Source of the DNA: Sphingopyxis sp. LC81
Lineage (GTDB): Bacteria; Pseudomonadota; Alphaproteobacteria; Sphingomonadales; Sphingomonadaceae
Direction of reading: 5' to 3'
Length of the DNA stretch: 64,000 nucleotides
Assembly: GCF_000756375.1 (NCBI RefSeq)
Contig: NZ_JNFD01000001.1
Span: 297,878 to 361,877, forward strand
The notes beneath the pieces were generated by a model, which made no database searches, had not been told where the DNA came from, and worked only from the letters and a program-made list of their open reading frames with translations. A program made the translations under genes and the position numbers. Within the stretch, counting starts at the first letter, position 1; every line of letters starts with the position of its first letter. Shown here piece by piece: positions 45,845-55,867 of this stretch.

Positions 45845-48157
45845 TTAGCGCCGCTTGCCCTTGTGCTTGATATTCGCGGGGCGTCCACGTTTGCCAACCA
45901 TATGCTTGCCGGCCTTATCCTTCCCGGTCCCCTTCACCCCGTCGCGTCGCGGCGCCCGATTGCGGAAACCGCCTTCGGGGGCATCGGGAAGTTCGAAACG
46001 CAAGGCGCCGCTGATCGGGTTGGCGTCCATCAGCCTCAGGTCGAGTCGCTGGCCGGTCGTGAAGCTCACCCGGCCATGCTCGCTGTCGAGGCTGCGCGCG
46101 GCTTCGTCGTAGAAGAAACGCTCGCTACCAAGGGTCGAGACCGGCACCAGCCCGTCGCCGCCGAGCCCGTCGACGGTCGCAAAGAAGCCGAAGGGCTGCA
46201 CCCCCGTGATGCGTGCCGCGACGATCTCGCCCTTCTTGGTCGATAGATAGGCGGCGACATAGCGGTCGACGGTTTCGCGCTCGGCCTCCATCGCGCGGCG
46301 TTCGAGCGCGCTGATCGTCTCACCGATACGCGACAGGCCCTTGGCGTCGGCCTCGCCGAGCCCAGTGCGCGCGGGCAAGTCCTTGGGCTTGCCCGGCACT
46401 TCGAGCTTGTAGCTGTCAACCAGCGCACGGTGGACGACCAGATCGGCGTAGCGGCGGATCGGCGAAGTGAAATGCGCGTAGCTGCCGAGCGCGAGGCCGA
46501 AATGGCCCGCGTTGGCGGGGCCGTAATAGGCCTGCGTCTGGCTGCGCAGGATCGCCTGCATGATCTCGGGCAACCGGTCGTCTTCGGAAAAGCCGTCGAT
46601 CAGGCGGTTGAAGACCGCGGGCGTGATCACCTGTCCGAGCGCGAAGCTCCGTTCGAAGGTTTCGAGATAATCCTTCAGACTGACGAGCTTTTCGCGGCTC
46701 GGCGGCTCGTGGATGCGGTACATCACGGGCGACTTTTTCGCCTCGAGCGCCTTCGCCGCCGCGACGTTCGCCGCGATCATATAATCCTCGATCAGCCGCA
46801 TCGAATCGAGCCGGTCGCGGACGCGGATTTCGGCGATGCCGCCCTGCTCGTCGAGAATGACCTGGCGTTCGGGCAGGTCGAGATCGAGCGGTGCGCGGGC
46901 GGCGCGGGCCTTTGCGAGCAGCGCCCAGCAGGCCCACAGATTCTTGAGCGTGGGGAGGACGTCGGCGTCCCATTCGTCGCGCGGCGTATCGGCGTCATAG
47001 GCGGCCTGCGCATGCTCATAGGCGATGTTGGCGCGGAGCCGGACAAGGGCGCGCGTGAAGCGCCATGACGTCACCTTGCCATGCTTGTCGATGACGAGAT
47101 GGCACGCCATCGCGGCGCGATCCTGCCCCGCTTTCAGCGAGCAGACGCCGGCGGACAATGTCTCGGGCAGCATCGGCACGACCTGATCGGGGAAATAGAC
47201 GCTGTTGCCGCGCCGCCGCGCTTCGCGGTCGAGATCGCCGTCGGGGCGGACATAATAGCTCACGTCGGCGATCGCGACGATCGCGCGGAAACCGCCCTTG
47301 TTGGAGGTGTCATCGTCGAGGATCGCCCAGACGGCGTCGTCATGGTCGCGCGCGTCGATCGGGTCGATCGCGACGATCGGCAGGTCGCGCAGATCCTCGC
47401 GGCCTTCGGGGGTGAGCGGTAGCTTCGCCGCCTTCTCGGCCTCGGCGATCGTTTCGCCGTCGAAGACATGCGGGATTTCGTGGCGCGCGATCGCGATCAT
47501 GCTGAGGGCGCGCGGTGCGAACGGATCGCCGAGGCGCTCGACGACCTTCGCCTTGATCGCCGCACCGCGTCCCGTCAGTTCGGCGCGCACGAGGTCGCCG
47601 ATATCGGCATCGCCCTTGTCCGCGACCGCAAAATCATAGCGCGCGCGCTTGTCGGCGGGGCGCAGCCAGACCATCGGCTTGCCGCCGGGGCCGACATCTT
47701 CGACCAGCACGCCGATCACCATCTCGGCGCTCGCCGCCAGGCGTTTCATCGGATGCGCGACATGGCCGCTGCCGCGTTCCTCGGTGCGCGCGAGGATGCG
47801 GTCGCCGACGCCGAGCGCGCCCTTGCGACCCTGTTCGATCACGCGGATGCGCGGAGCCGGCGTGGCGGCTTCCCAGCGCTCGGGCACCGCCCAGACATTG
47901 CTGCCCTCGATCGCCGCGACGCGCAGCACGGTCACGCGCGGGAGTCCGCCATGCTTGTGGAACGCACGTCCGGGCGCCAGATCGACGAGCCCTTCGTCGG
48001 TCATGTCCTTGAGCAGCGCCTTCAGCGCGATCTTGTCGTTGCCGTGGAGCGCGAAATGTTTCGCAATCTCGCGCTTGCCGACCGCGTCCTTGCTCTCTTC
48101 GATGAAGCGAAGGATTTGCTCAGGACTAGGCAGTCCGTGATGTTGTTTGCGGGCCAT
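45845..48157 (-). CDS. rnr: Ribonuclease R
   Basis: 3'-5' exoribonuclease that degrades structured RNA, 770 residues. An N-terminal winged-helix region, cold-shock-like domains, the RNB catalytic core with DPIDARDHDDAVW (metal-binding Asp residues), then an S1 domain (VAARITGVQPFGFFATVDGLGGDGL). A Lys/Arg-rich tail ends the protein. The ATG at 48157 gives MARKQHHGLPSPEQ; a longer reading adds an unlikely extension. Confidence 0.94.
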   Translation of the reverse strand: MARKQHHGLPSPEQILRFIEESKDAVGKREIAKHFALHGNDKIALKALLKDMTDEGLVDLAPGRAFHKHGGLPRVTVLRVAAIEGSNVWAVPERWEAATPAPRIRVIEQGRKGALGVGDRILARTEERGSGHVAHPMKRLAASAEMVIGVLVEDVGPGGKPMVWLRPADKRARYDFAVADKGDADIGDLVRAELTGRGAAIKAKVVERLGDPFAPRALSMIAIARHEIPHVFDGETIAEAEKAAKLPLTPEGREDLRDLPIVAIDPIDARDHDDAVWAILDDDTSNKGGFRAIVAIADVSYYVRPDGDLDREARRRGNSVYFPDQVVPMLPETLSAGVCSLKAGQDRAAMACHLVIDKHGKVTSWRFTRALVRLRANIAYEHAQAAYDADTPRDEWDADVLPTLKNLWACWALLAKARAARAPLDLDLPERQVILDEQGGIAEIRVRDRLDSMRLIEDYMIAANVAAAKALEAKKSPVMYRIHEPPSREKLVSLKDYLETFERSFALGQVITPAVFNRLIDGFSEDDRLPEIMQAILRSQTQAYYGPANAGHFGLALGSYAHFTSPIRRYADLVVHRALVDSYKLEVPGKPKDLPARTGLGEADAKGLSRIGETISALERRAMEAERETVDRYVAAYLSTKKGEIVAARITGVQPFGFFATVDGLGGDGLVPVSTLGSERFFYDEAARSLDSEHGRVSFTTGQRLDLRLMDANPISGALRFELPDAPEGGFRNRAPRRDGVKGTGKDKAGKHMVGKRGRPANIKHKGKRR

Positions 48158-48216
48158 TGTCTGCGGATAGGGGGTAACGGGCGGCCCGTCACCCCCCCTC
48201 ACCCCCTAGGCGCGGA

Positions 48217-48951
48217 TCAATAAGGCGAAATGTCGATCACCTGACCCGAAGGGCTTGCTTTGCAGGTCGAGCGATAATGGCCGGTCGCCATTGTGAACTC
48301 ATAGTTGCCGCCGCCCGTGGTGCGCTGGCTGACCGCGACGCTGCTGCCCCAGGGAGCGTTCTGATACTGATCGGCGCGGCGTTCGCACGCGGTCCGTGCC
48401 GCATCGGGCCCGCCGCGCGCATAGGAGCGGTTGGCATGACGGCGATTGGCGGCCTCGGCCTCGCCCGCCATGAAGCCGTCGTGATAAGCTTCGCTGTCGT
48501 CGCGGTCATATTGACCGCCATAGAGGCCGTCATTGTAGCCGCGGCCATAATCGCCATCATGGTCGCCATCACCATGATCGCCATGCTTTTTCTTGTGGCT
48601 GGCGAGCGCTGCGATCAGGCCGACCGCGGCAATCGCGCCGACGGCCGCCGCGGCATTGCCGCCGCCTCCGCCATGGCCACAGTTGCTGGAATCGGTCTTG
48701 TCGACGTTCGCGTAGCGTCCGTTGGACACGACGACGCTGACGCAGGTCTTTGTCCCGCTGTTCCACCAATATTGCGCGCCGCCGCTGGTCTTCGTCATTT
48801 CATAGCCGCGCGATTCCATCGCGGTTTCGGCGCCGGCGGCGCGCGAACCGGGCAGGTCGGATATGTCCGAGGGCGGCTTGGCCGCGGCGGGCACGATGCT
48901 GCCAAACAGCATCGCTGCGATGATCGTCGATCCGGCAATCTGTCTTTTCAT
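48217..48951 (-). CDS. Secreted protein of unknown function, Gly/His/Asp-rich middle
   Basis: 244 residues with a signal peptide (IAGSTIIAAMLFGSIVPAAAKP). Two cysteines lie at about 70-90. A hydrophobic Gly/Ala stretch (about 95-115) precedes KKKHGDHGDGDHDGDYG, then DGLYGGQY and YHDGFMAGEAEAANRR. The last 60 residues form a Cys-containing region. It resembles lab annotations of glycine-rich surface proteins, but no function can be given. GGGAAAAGG precedes the ATG. Confidence 0.72.
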   Translation of the reverse strand: MKRQIAGSTIIAAMLFGSIVPAAAKPPSDISDLPGSRAAGAETAMESRGYEMTKTSGGAQYWWNSGTKTCVSVVVSNGRYANVDKTDSSNCGHGGGGGNAAAAVGAIAAVGLIAALASHKKKHGDHGDGDHDGDYGRGYNDGLYGGQYDRDDSEAYHDGFMAGEAEAANRRHANRSYARGGPDAARTACERRADQYQNAPWGSSVAVSQRTTGGGNYEFTMATGHYRSTCKASPSGQVIDISPY

Positions 48952-49104
48952 GACCTTTTCCCCTGTCAAAAGCCTAATAGGATGCGCCCGCCGCAGGCCG
49001 GGTTCATCGCCCGATCCTTGCCGCCGCATCCTACCAGATTTATGACAGGCACCGAACCGTTTTCGCGGCCGTGCCGGGCGATCGCTCAGTAGGTCCGCTC
49101 TTTG

Positions 49105-49590
49105 TCAGCCATAGGCGATCCAGCGGCCCGACGCGCCCGCCGCGAGCCACAGGAGCAGCGACACCCCCGCCATCACCCGGGCTGCGCGAGGCGCTCCATT
49201 GATCCAGCGCGTCATATGCATGTTCCAGACCCATCGAAAGGCGGCCGCATTCGCCAGCGCCGCGGTGATGATGATCAATTTCCGTTCAAAAATAGCCGAC
49301 CGTGCCAGCGCGGCGCCGTCGGCGGCGAACAGGATCACGCCGCTGGCCGCCATCAGGATCAGCCCGGCGGCGGCAACCGGCGTCAGGGCGCGCGACAGTT
49401 CCGCCACCGGCAGCCTCTGCCATAAACCCACGATCCGCAGGTCGACGACGCCGATCCCGCCGACCAGCATAACGAGGCCCAGAAGATGCAGCGTATTGGC
49501 AACGGGATAGACCAGCGCCGATCCGCGCGACCACGGACCGATGCCGGCCATCTCGAGCCACGCCGCGGCGGCGGTCAGGATGGGCTCCAC
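49105..49590 (-). CDS. Integral membrane protein (DUF6644-like)
   Basis: 161 residues with four hydrophobic helices. YPVANTLHLLGLVMLVGGIGVVDLR resembles the conserved first-helix histidine region of DUF6644/DUF2214 membrane proteins. The gene starts 10 bases after the DUF6152-like gene, an arrangement seen in other proteobacteria. Function unknown. Confidence 0.7.
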   Translation of the reverse strand: MEPILTAAAAWLEMAGIGPWSRGSALVYPVANTLHLLGLVMLVGGIGVVDLRIVGLWQRLPVAELSRALTPVAAAGLILMAASGVILFAADGAALARSAIFERKLIIITAALANAAAFRWVWNMHMTRWINGAPRAARVMAGVSLLLWLAAGASGRWIAYG

Positions 49591-49600
49591 GCGGCCTTGC

Positions 49601-49951
49601 TCAGCGCAGCTCGACTGTCTTCTTGCCGACCATCACGCGCTCGACCCGCATTTCGGCGGTGCCGTCGCGCCGAAGATAGGCGGTCAGGCGAAAGCGTTTG
49701 CCGGGCGCGATCTCCGCGCGCGTCAGCCCGCGCGCTTCCATGCGGCCGACGGGCGCCAATATGACGTCCCAGACCTTGCCCTGCCAGCGCATTTTCGCGC
49801 TGCCATGCGGGTTTCCCCACGACAACTCGGTGAAAGACGCGGTCAGGGTGACCGGTTTGGTCTCGTCATAGGACGACCAGCCATGGTGGGCCGCGGCGGG
49901 AGGCGCGGCGAAGGCCAGCGTCGCCGCCGCGATCAACAGGGAAAAGCGCAT
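49601..49951 (-). CDS. Secreted DUF6152-like protein
   Basis: 116 residues. A signal peptide (LLIAAATLAFAAPPAAA) is followed by HHGWSSYDETKPVTL, the hallmark of this small periplasmic family, and WGNPHG and TAYLRRDGTAEMRV. Conserved His residues suggest metal binding, which is inference. Paired with the downstream DUF6644-like membrane protein. Confidence 0.75.
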   Translation of the reverse strand: MRFSLLIAAATLAFAAPPAAAHHGWSSYDETKPVTLTASFTELSWGNPHGSAKMRWQGKVWDVILAPVGRMEARGLTRAEIAPGKRFRLTAYLRRDGTAEMRVERVMVGKKTVELR

Positions 49952-50022
49952 CGACAGTCTCCTTCGAGCCCCTCGGCGCGAAGGCTAAAGGCGCGGCGCC
50001 CTTGGTGCAAGGGCGACCGGGC

Positions 50023-51549
50023 CTAGTAGGTCCGCCCGATCAGCACACGTTCGACCGCGGGCTCGCCCGTGAAAAAGCAGGCGCCGTCCGCCGGTGCGGC
50101 ATCGAGCGGGGTGTTGCGCATCGTCAGCTTGAGCGCCTTGAGCTGGGCAACGATGTCGTCGAGCGCCGCGCCGCTCGGCCGCGACCATTGGACCTCGGCC
50201 CAACCGACAAATTTGTCGTCGCCGGCGAAATGTGCCTTGAGGTCGGTGACGTCGCGGCGAATGTTCGCATGCAGGCGGTCCTTTGCCTCGGCATGGAGGC
50301 TCGACTGGATATCTTCCAGCGTCGCCACCGCCTCGGCCACGAAGTCGCCCTTGGCGACGAATGCCGAATTGAGCTTGCCGTCGTCCTTGTACAGCCGGTC
50401 GCGGCGGATCACCGCGACATTGCCGCCGGCGACGTCGCGCGGACCGATTTCGACGACGATCGGTGCGCCCTTCTTGACCCAGCCCCAGCGCTTGGTCTGC
50501 GCCTTGTTCGCACTCGCGTCGAGCAGCACGCGCACGGGTTCGCGGAAGGCGTCGAGGGCCTTCAGCTGGCTTTCGAGGTGGCGGCAATAGTCGAGGATCG
50601 CCTGATCCTCCTCATTGTCGCGGAGCATCGGTACGATCACGATCTGGTGCGGCGCGATACGCGGCGGACAGCGGAGGCCGTCGTCGTCGCCATGCGTCAT
50701 AATGACCCCGCCGATCATGCGCGTCGACGTGCCCCAGCTTGTCGTGTGGCAGAGGCTGTGGCCGCCGTCCTTGTCCTGGTAACGAATGTTCGCGGCTTCG
50801 GCGAAGCCGGTGCCGAGATAATGCGAGGTGCCGGCCTGCAGGGCCTTGCCGTCCTGCATCATCGCCTCGATCGAATAGGTCGCGACGGCGCCCGGGAAGC
50901 GCTCATTCTCGGGCTTTTCGCCCGCGATCACCGGCATCGCGAGCACATCTTCGGCAAAGCTGCGGTACATTTCGAGCGCGCGCAGCGTCTCGGCCATCGC
51001 ATCGGCCTTGTCGGCGTGCGCGGTATGGCCTTCCTGCCACAGGAATTCGCTGGTGCGCAGGAACATGCGCGTGCGCATTTCCCAGCGCACGACGTTCGCC
51101 CACTGGTTGACCTTCAGCGGCAGGTCGCGCCAGCTCTGCACCCAGCGGCTCATCGCATTGCCGATCACGGTTTCCGAGGTCGGGCGGACGATCAGCGGCT
51201 CCTCGAGCTTCGCCTCGGGATCGGGGATCAGCTTTCCTTTGCCGTCCTGGATCAGGCGGTGATGCGTGACGACCGCCATTTCTTTTGCAAAACCATCGAC
51301 ATGGTCGGCTTCCTTCTCAAAGAAGCTCAACGGGATGAACAGCGGGAAATAGCAGTTCTGGACCCCGGCATCCTTGATCGCGGCGTCCATCACCGTCTGG
51401 ATGCGTTCCCAGATGCCATAGCCCCACGGCTTGATCACCATGCAGCCGCGCACGCCCGATTCCTCGGCGAGGTCGGCTTCGGCAATGACATCCTGATACC
51501 AGGCCGCGAAGTCGGCCTGCCGGGTTACGCTGAGCGCATGTTTGACCAT
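50023..51549 (-). CDS. proS: Prolyl-tRNA synthetase (archaeal/eukaryote-like type)
   Basis: Class II synthetase, 508 residues. Motif 2 is RTRMFLRTSEFLWQEGHTAHA, and the adenylate-binding regions include IVRPTSETVIG. There is no bacterial-type editing (INS) insertion between motifs 2 and 3, and the chain ends in RTY, the C-terminal tyrosine of archaeal/eukaryote-like ProRS. It follows phaR by 43 bases. The ATG at 51549 gives MVKHALSVTRQ. Confidence 0.94.
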   Translation of the reverse strand: MVKHALSVTRQADFAAWYQDVIAEADLAEESGVRGCMVIKPWGYGIWERIQTVMDAAIKDAGVQNCYFPLFIPLSFFEKEADHVDGFAKEMAVVTHHRLIQDGKGKLIPDPEAKLEEPLIVRPTSETVIGNAMSRWVQSWRDLPLKVNQWANVVRWEMRTRMFLRTSEFLWQEGHTAHADKADAMAETLRALEMYRSFAEDVLAMPVIAGEKPENERFPGAVATYSIEAMMQDGKALQAGTSHYLGTGFAEAANIRYQDKDGGHSLCHTTSWGTSTRMIGGVIMTHGDDDGLRCPPRIAPHQIVIVPMLRDNEEDQAILDYCRHLESQLKALDAFREPVRVLLDASANKAQTKRWGWVKKGAPIVVEIGPRDVAGGNVAVIRRDRLYKDDGKLNSAFVAKGDFVAEAVATLEDIQSSLHAEAKDRLHANIRRDVTDLKAHFAGDDKFVGWAEVQWSRPSGAALDDIVAQLKALKLTMRNTPLDAAPADGACFFTGEPAVERVLIGRTY

Positions 51550-51592
51550 GATATTCCGTATTTTCCGTAGCTGGGGCGCCGTGGCGGCCCGA

Positions 51593-52135
51593 TTAATTCT
51601 TTTTGGCGAGTGCCGCCTTGAGTTCGGCGACTTCGGCCTTGAGCGCAGCAATCTCGGCATCCTTAGTCTTGCTGCTGCCGGCGCCTGGGATGAACGCCCC
51701 CGCGGCCTGCTGGAACATCTCCATATTGCGGCGCGTCAGTTCGGCGAGCGGGTTCGATCCCAAGGCGCCCTCGAGCGCCGAGCGGACGTCCTGCTGGTTC
51801 TTGCGGAACGCGGTCATCGAGGCTTCGAGATATTGCGGCACCATCGACTGCATCTTGTCGCCGTACATGCCGATCAGGTGGCGCAGGAAGTTGACCGGCA
51901 GCAGCGTTTCGCCGCGCGTTTCCTCGTCCATGATGATTTGCGTCAGGACATTGTGCGTGATGTCGTCGCCGCTCTTGGCATCGACGACGCGGAAATCGCG
52001 GCCGTCGCGGACCATCGTGCCCAGATCCTCTAGCGTGATGTAGCAGCTGCGCTCGGTGTCATAGAGCCGCCGGTTGGCGTATTTCTTGATCGTGACGACG
52101 TCATCTTCCGTCGCCCCCGCCTTGGACTTCGCCAT
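51593..52135 (-). CDS. phaR: Polyhydroxyalkanoate synthesis repressor PhaR
   Basis: 180 residues. The N-terminal PHB_acc domain (about 12-75) has TIKKYANRRLYDTERSCYIT and VVDAKSGDDITHNVLTQII. A second PHB_acc part follows (LLPVNFLRHLIGMYGDKMQ), and a Lys/Ala coiled tail ends it. It binds PHA granules and DNA to control PHA genes; no phaC is in this window. The GCAGG site precedes the ATG. Confidence 0.92.
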   Translation of the reverse strand: MAKSKAGATEDDVVTIKKYANRRLYDTERSCYITLEDLGTMVRDGRDFRVVDAKSGDDITHNVLTQIIMDEETRGETLLPVNFLRHLIGMYGDKMQSMVPQYLEASMTAFRKNQQDVRSALEGALGSNPLAELTRRNMEMFQQAAGAFIPGAGSSKTKDAEIAALKAEVAELKAALAKKN

Positions 52136-52485
52136 CTTGACCTGCGCTCCTGCATTCCGGCGTCGACGTTTCGTCGCGCCGGTTTTTGACGGTCATCGCA
52201 TTAGCATCAATTTATGATGCGTCGCAACATGCGGGGACGCGCATCGAAGGGAGGCAAATGATTCGCCGCCTCCTCGATGCACAAATGCCGGTAGCCGCAC
52301 CCGCGGCGAACGGGGAGGCATGCGGGCCGGATCTGTCGAAACCGGGAAAGCTGCATATGTAATTTAGTTTCAACGGATATCAAATTTCTGGCATTTATTT
52401 CGCTTATGAGCGCTGAGTGGGGCCATTCCTTTCGTGCTCCAGAATTATGATTACAAGCGGTTCCGACGCATCACCTCCCCCGACT

Positions 52486-52503
52486 TGTTGCAAAAATGCA
52501 ACA
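52486..52503. promoter_or_regulatory. 7-4-7 palindrome upstream of the TonB-dependent receptor
   Basis: TGTTGCA, AAAA, TGCAACA, a perfect palindrome 127 bases before the receptor ATG. Position and form fit a repressor operator or sigma-site region. Confidence 0.5.
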
Positions 52504-52529
52504 GCGCCGCATCAGAGTCTCCCGCCTGT

Positions 52530-52571
52530 CAGAAAAATTTCATCAAGGGGTTGTGCCGTCGAAATTTTCTG
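52530..52571. repeat. A+T-rich inverted repeat in the receptor leader
   Basis: Arms CAGAAAAATTTC (52530-52541) and GAAATTTTCTG (52561-52571) are complementary with a one-base bulge and are separated by 19 bases, followed by a T run. It could fold in the receptor mRNA leader; a role is not shown. Confidence 0.4.
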
Positions 52572-52630
52572 TTTTTCTGGCAGGTAATCCGTTCATCCCA
52601 CTCCTTGAACGGCTAACCGGGGAATACACC

Positions 52631-55600
52631 ATGAAGAAAACCAGCCTGCTAGTGCGGGGCTCTGCCCTGTCGCTTGCTTTGTTCAGTGTCACGCCGTCGA
52701 TGGCTCAGGAGGCCAGCGCCCCGGCCGATGACACGGCGGAAGCATCCGAAGGCACGATCGTCGTTACCGGTTCGCGCATTCGCCGCCCGAACCTCGAATC
52801 GACCGTGCCGATCACGTCGATCACCGGCGAAACCTTCTTTCAGCAGGGTCAGACGAATATCGGCGACACGCTGAACGACCTGCCGCAGCTGCGCAGCACC
52901 TTCGCGCAGCAGAACCCGGGCCTCGGCATCGGTATCGCCGGCCTCAACCTGCTCGATCTTCGCGGCCTCGGCACGCAGCGCACGCTGGTTCTCGTCAACG
53001 GCCGCCGTCACGTTCCGGCCGATATCCTGAACAACGCGGTTTCGCCTGACGTCAACACGATCCCGAACGATCTGATCGAACGTGTCGACATCGTCACCGG
53101 CGGCAATTCGGCGATTTACGGTTCGGACGCCATCGCGGGCGTCGTCAACTTTGTCCTGCGTCGCGACTATGACGGCCTTCAGCTCCGCGCCCAGGGCGGC
53201 GTGACCGGTGAAGGCTTCGGTGCCAACCAGTATTTTTCGGCGATGTACGGCAAGAATTTCGCAGAAGGTCGCGGCAACGTGACGCTGCACGGCGAATATT
53301 CGCGTCAGGAACGCGTCTTTGCTTCGGACGTTCCGGCGTTCCGGCGCCAGGATGCTTTCGGCGTGATCGACAGCGATGCCGGCTTGCCCGCGAGTGCCGG
53401 TGGCGGCGACGGCTTCCCGGATCGCGTTTTCATCCGCGACATCCGCAGCACGACGATCCACTTCAACGGCCTTGTTCCGATCAACCAGCGCAACGCGCCC
53501 GGCGCGGCGTGCGGTAACGGCACGCTCGCCAACAACGGCGGTCCGAACAGCCTCGGCACGCCGTACAACTGCACCTATGTCTTTACCAACGAAGGCCGTC
53601 TCGTCCCGCAGACGGGGTCGCGCTACGGTGCAGGCATTCTCGGCGGCATCGCCGGCGGCAACGGCCAGACGGGCCGCGAAGGCAAGCTGCTTTCGGTGCT
53701 GCCGTTCACCGAACGCTACAACTTCAACATGCTGGCGCGTTTCGAGGTCAATGAGCAGTCGGAACTGTTCCTCGAAGCCAAGTGGAACCGCGTCAACGCA
53801 CTCGGCAACAACGCTGGTCCCGCAGGCATCCAGGGCACGCTGCAGCAGTTCGATTATCGCGAGCGCACGCGCCTCGATAACCCGTTCCTGAATCCCGCGG
53901 ACCGCACGACCCTGGCCAATCTGATCTCGGCTTCGGGCTGCCGGACCGACCTTCTGGTCACCTGCCCTGCCGGCGGCAACCTCAGCGCAGCAGATCGCGC
54001 AGCGATCGCCGATGGTTCGTACCGCTTCGTCGTTGCGCGTTCGCTGCTCGATGTCGGCATCCGCGACGAAAAGTTCCAGCGCGACACCTGGCGCGTTGTC
54101 GGCGGCCTCCGCGGGACGTTCAACGACGACTGGAGCTACGAGCTGTCGATGAACTACGGCAAGTTCCGCGAAGACGTGACCACGACGGGCTTCATCGACC
54201 GTCAGCGGTTCATGCTCGCCATGGATGCGGGCCGTAACCCGGTCACTGGCGCGATCCAGTGCCGCTCGCAGTTCGACCCCGCTTCGGCCGTCCGGTTCCA
54301 GAACGGAAGCTTCGGCGACCCGGTCGTCAATCAGAACCGCCTTGCCGCCGATATTGCGGCTTGCGTACCCTATAATCCCTTTGGCGGCCTGGATAACAGC
54401 GCGGCGATCGATTATTTCAGCCGCACCTTCACCGCCTCGTCGGGGCTGTCGCAGTTCATTGCGTCGGGCTTCGTCTCGGGCGACACCAGCGGGTTCTTCA
54501 ACCTGCCTGGCGGTCCGGTCCGTTTCGCGATCGGTGGCGAATATCGTAACGAAAGGGCATTCTACGAACAGGATCCGTTCGTCACCGGTGGCTACACCAA
54601 TGGCGTCTCGATCCCGTCGTTCCGTCCGAAGCCTTTCGAGGTGAAGGAAGCCTATGGTGAAATCCAGCTTCCTTTGCTGAAGGAAGTGCCCTTCGCCTAT
54701 GAACTGACGCTCAGCGGCGCCGGTCGTGTCGCGAAGTATCAGGGCAATGTCGGCACGGTCTATTCGTACAACGCCGGTCTCGACTATGCGCCGATCGAGG
54801 ACGTCCGCTTCCGTGCCAACTACAGCCGGGCGGTTCGCGCTCCGAACGTTTCGGAAACGGCATTCCCGCTGGTCCCGAACTTCCAGACGATCACCGATCC
54901 CTGCAACCCCAACCAGCGTGGTTCGGGTATTCGTGCGACGAACTGTGCGACGGCTCTTGGTGCGCAGCTTCCGCTGCTCACGGACGTCACCCAGTCGCTC
55001 GGCATCGTCAGCGGCAGCAACCCGAACCTGGTCGCGGAAACTTCGGATTCCTACACCTATGGCGTGGTCATTCAGCCGCGCTTCATCCCGGGCCTGAACC
55101 TGTCGGTCGACTATTACGACATCACGGTGGACGGCATCATCACGTCGCTGACGGCGCAGCAGATCCTCAACAGCTGCTATGACTCGGCGACGCTCGACAA
55201 CGTGTTCTGCCGCCAGTTCAGCCGCAACCTGACCAATGCTCCGGTCAACGGCGATCAGCCTGGTCGTATCGTCACCAACTCGCTGATCGTGGCGCCGCTG
55301 AACTTCGCCCGCCGCGTGCGCGAGGGCATCGACGTCAACGTATCCTATCGCACGGCCCTGACCGACGATGTCAGCCTGAACACGAACCTGATCTACACGC
55401 ACAATCTGAAGATCAGCAACTATCAGGACTCGGTCAACCCGGACTTCGAGAACCGTCTTCTCGGCGAACTGGGCGATCCGAAGGATGAGTTCCGCTGGGA
55501 CGTCGATCTGGGCGTTGGTCCGTTCACCTTCGGCTACCGGATGCGCTACATCGGGCCGATGTACCTCGATACCTATGAGAACTTGAACGGGCTGAACGGC

Positions 55601-55843
55601 CTTCCGCCGGCGAACATCGACTATGCTGATGTCGAAAAATACCCGCGGGTCTTCTACCACGACCTGCGTTTCGAATTTGACGTCAACAAGTCGTCGGGCG
55701 GCCCGAACATCAACTTCTATGCGGGTGTCGATAACGTCCTCGACAAGCAGCCGCCCTACGGCTCGACCGCAACCGGTGCGGGTAGCGCGATCTACAGCTT
55801 CCGCGGCCGCAACTTCTACGCGGGTGCCCGCGCTCGCTTCTGA
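52631..55843 (+). CDS. TonB-dependent outer-membrane receptor
   Basis: 1070 residues. Signal peptide of about 25 residues (MKKTSLLVRGSALSLALF... cleaved near SMA-Q). TIVVTGSRIRRPN marks the TonB-box region, and the plug follows (about 55-175; LVLVNGRRHV, RVDIVTGGNSAIYGSDAIAGVVNF). The 22-strand barrel ends with RNFYAGARARF and a terminal Phe, typical of outer-membrane proteins. The ligand is unknown. No TonB or ExbB genes and no hydrolases that would name a substrate are adjacent. Followed by a strong terminator. Confidence 0.93.
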   Translation: MKKTSLLVRGSALSLALFSVTPSMAQEASAPADDTAEASEGTIVVTGSRIRRPNLESTVPITSITGETFFQQGQTNIGDTLNDLPQLRSTFAQQNPGLGIGIAGLNLLDLRGLGTQRTLVLVNGRRHVPADILNNAVSPDVNTIPNDLIERVDIVTGGNSAIYGSDAIAGVVNFVLRRDYDGLQLRAQGGVTGEGFGANQYFSAMYGKNFAEGRGNVTLHGEYSRQERVFASDVPAFRRQDAFGVIDSDAGLPASAGGGDGFPDRVFIRDIRSTTIHFNGLVPINQRNAPGAACGNGTLANNGGPNSLGTPYNCTYVFTNEGRLVPQTGSRYGAGILGGIAGGNGQTGREGKLLSVLPFTERYNFNMLARFEVNEQSELFLEAKWNRVNALGNNAGPAGIQGTLQQFDYRERTRLDNPFLNPADRTTLANLISASGCRTDLLVTCPAGGNLSAADRAAIADGSYRFVVARSLLDVGIRDEKFQRDTWRVVGGLRGTFNDDWSYELSMNYGKFREDVTTTGFIDRQRFMLAMDAGRNPVTGAIQCRSQFDPASAVRFQNGSFGDPVVNQNRLAADIAACVPYNPFGGLDNSAAIDYFSRTFTASSGLSQFIASGFVSGDTSGFFNLPGGPVRFAIGGEYRNERAFYEQDPFVTGGYTNGVSIPSFRPKPFEVKEAYGEIQLPLLKEVPFAYELTLSGAGRVAKYQGNVGTVYSYNAGLDYAPIEDVRFRANYSRAVRAPNVSETAFPLVPNFQTITDPCNPNQRGSGIRATNCATALGAQLPLLTDVTQSLGIVSGSNPNLVAETSDSYTYGVVIQPRFIPGLNLSVDYYDITVDGIITSLTAQQILNSCYDSATLDNVFCRQFSRNLTNAPVNGDQPGRIVTNSLIVAPLNFARRVREGIDVNVSYRTALTDDVSLNTNLIYTHNLKISNYQDSVNPDFENRLLGELGDPKDEFRWDVDLGVGPFTFGYRMRYIGPMYLDTYENLNGLNGLPPANIDYADVEKYPRVFYHDLRFEFDVNKSSGGPNINFYAGVDNVLDKQPPYGSTATGAGSAIYSFRGRNFYAGARARF

Positions 55844-55867
55844 TCGGCGCAGCCTGGTGCAGAATTC

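Larger units (their letters stand above)
52136..52630. other. 495-base intergenic region upstream of the TonB-dependent receptor
   Basis: No gene found. It carries the divergent phaR and receptor promoters. The receptor-side half is A+T-richer, with a palindrome at 52486-52503 and a second inverted repeat at 52530-52541/52561-52571. An ORF reading from 52496 into the receptor lacks a signal peptide at its start and is best taken as leader. Confidence 0.5.
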
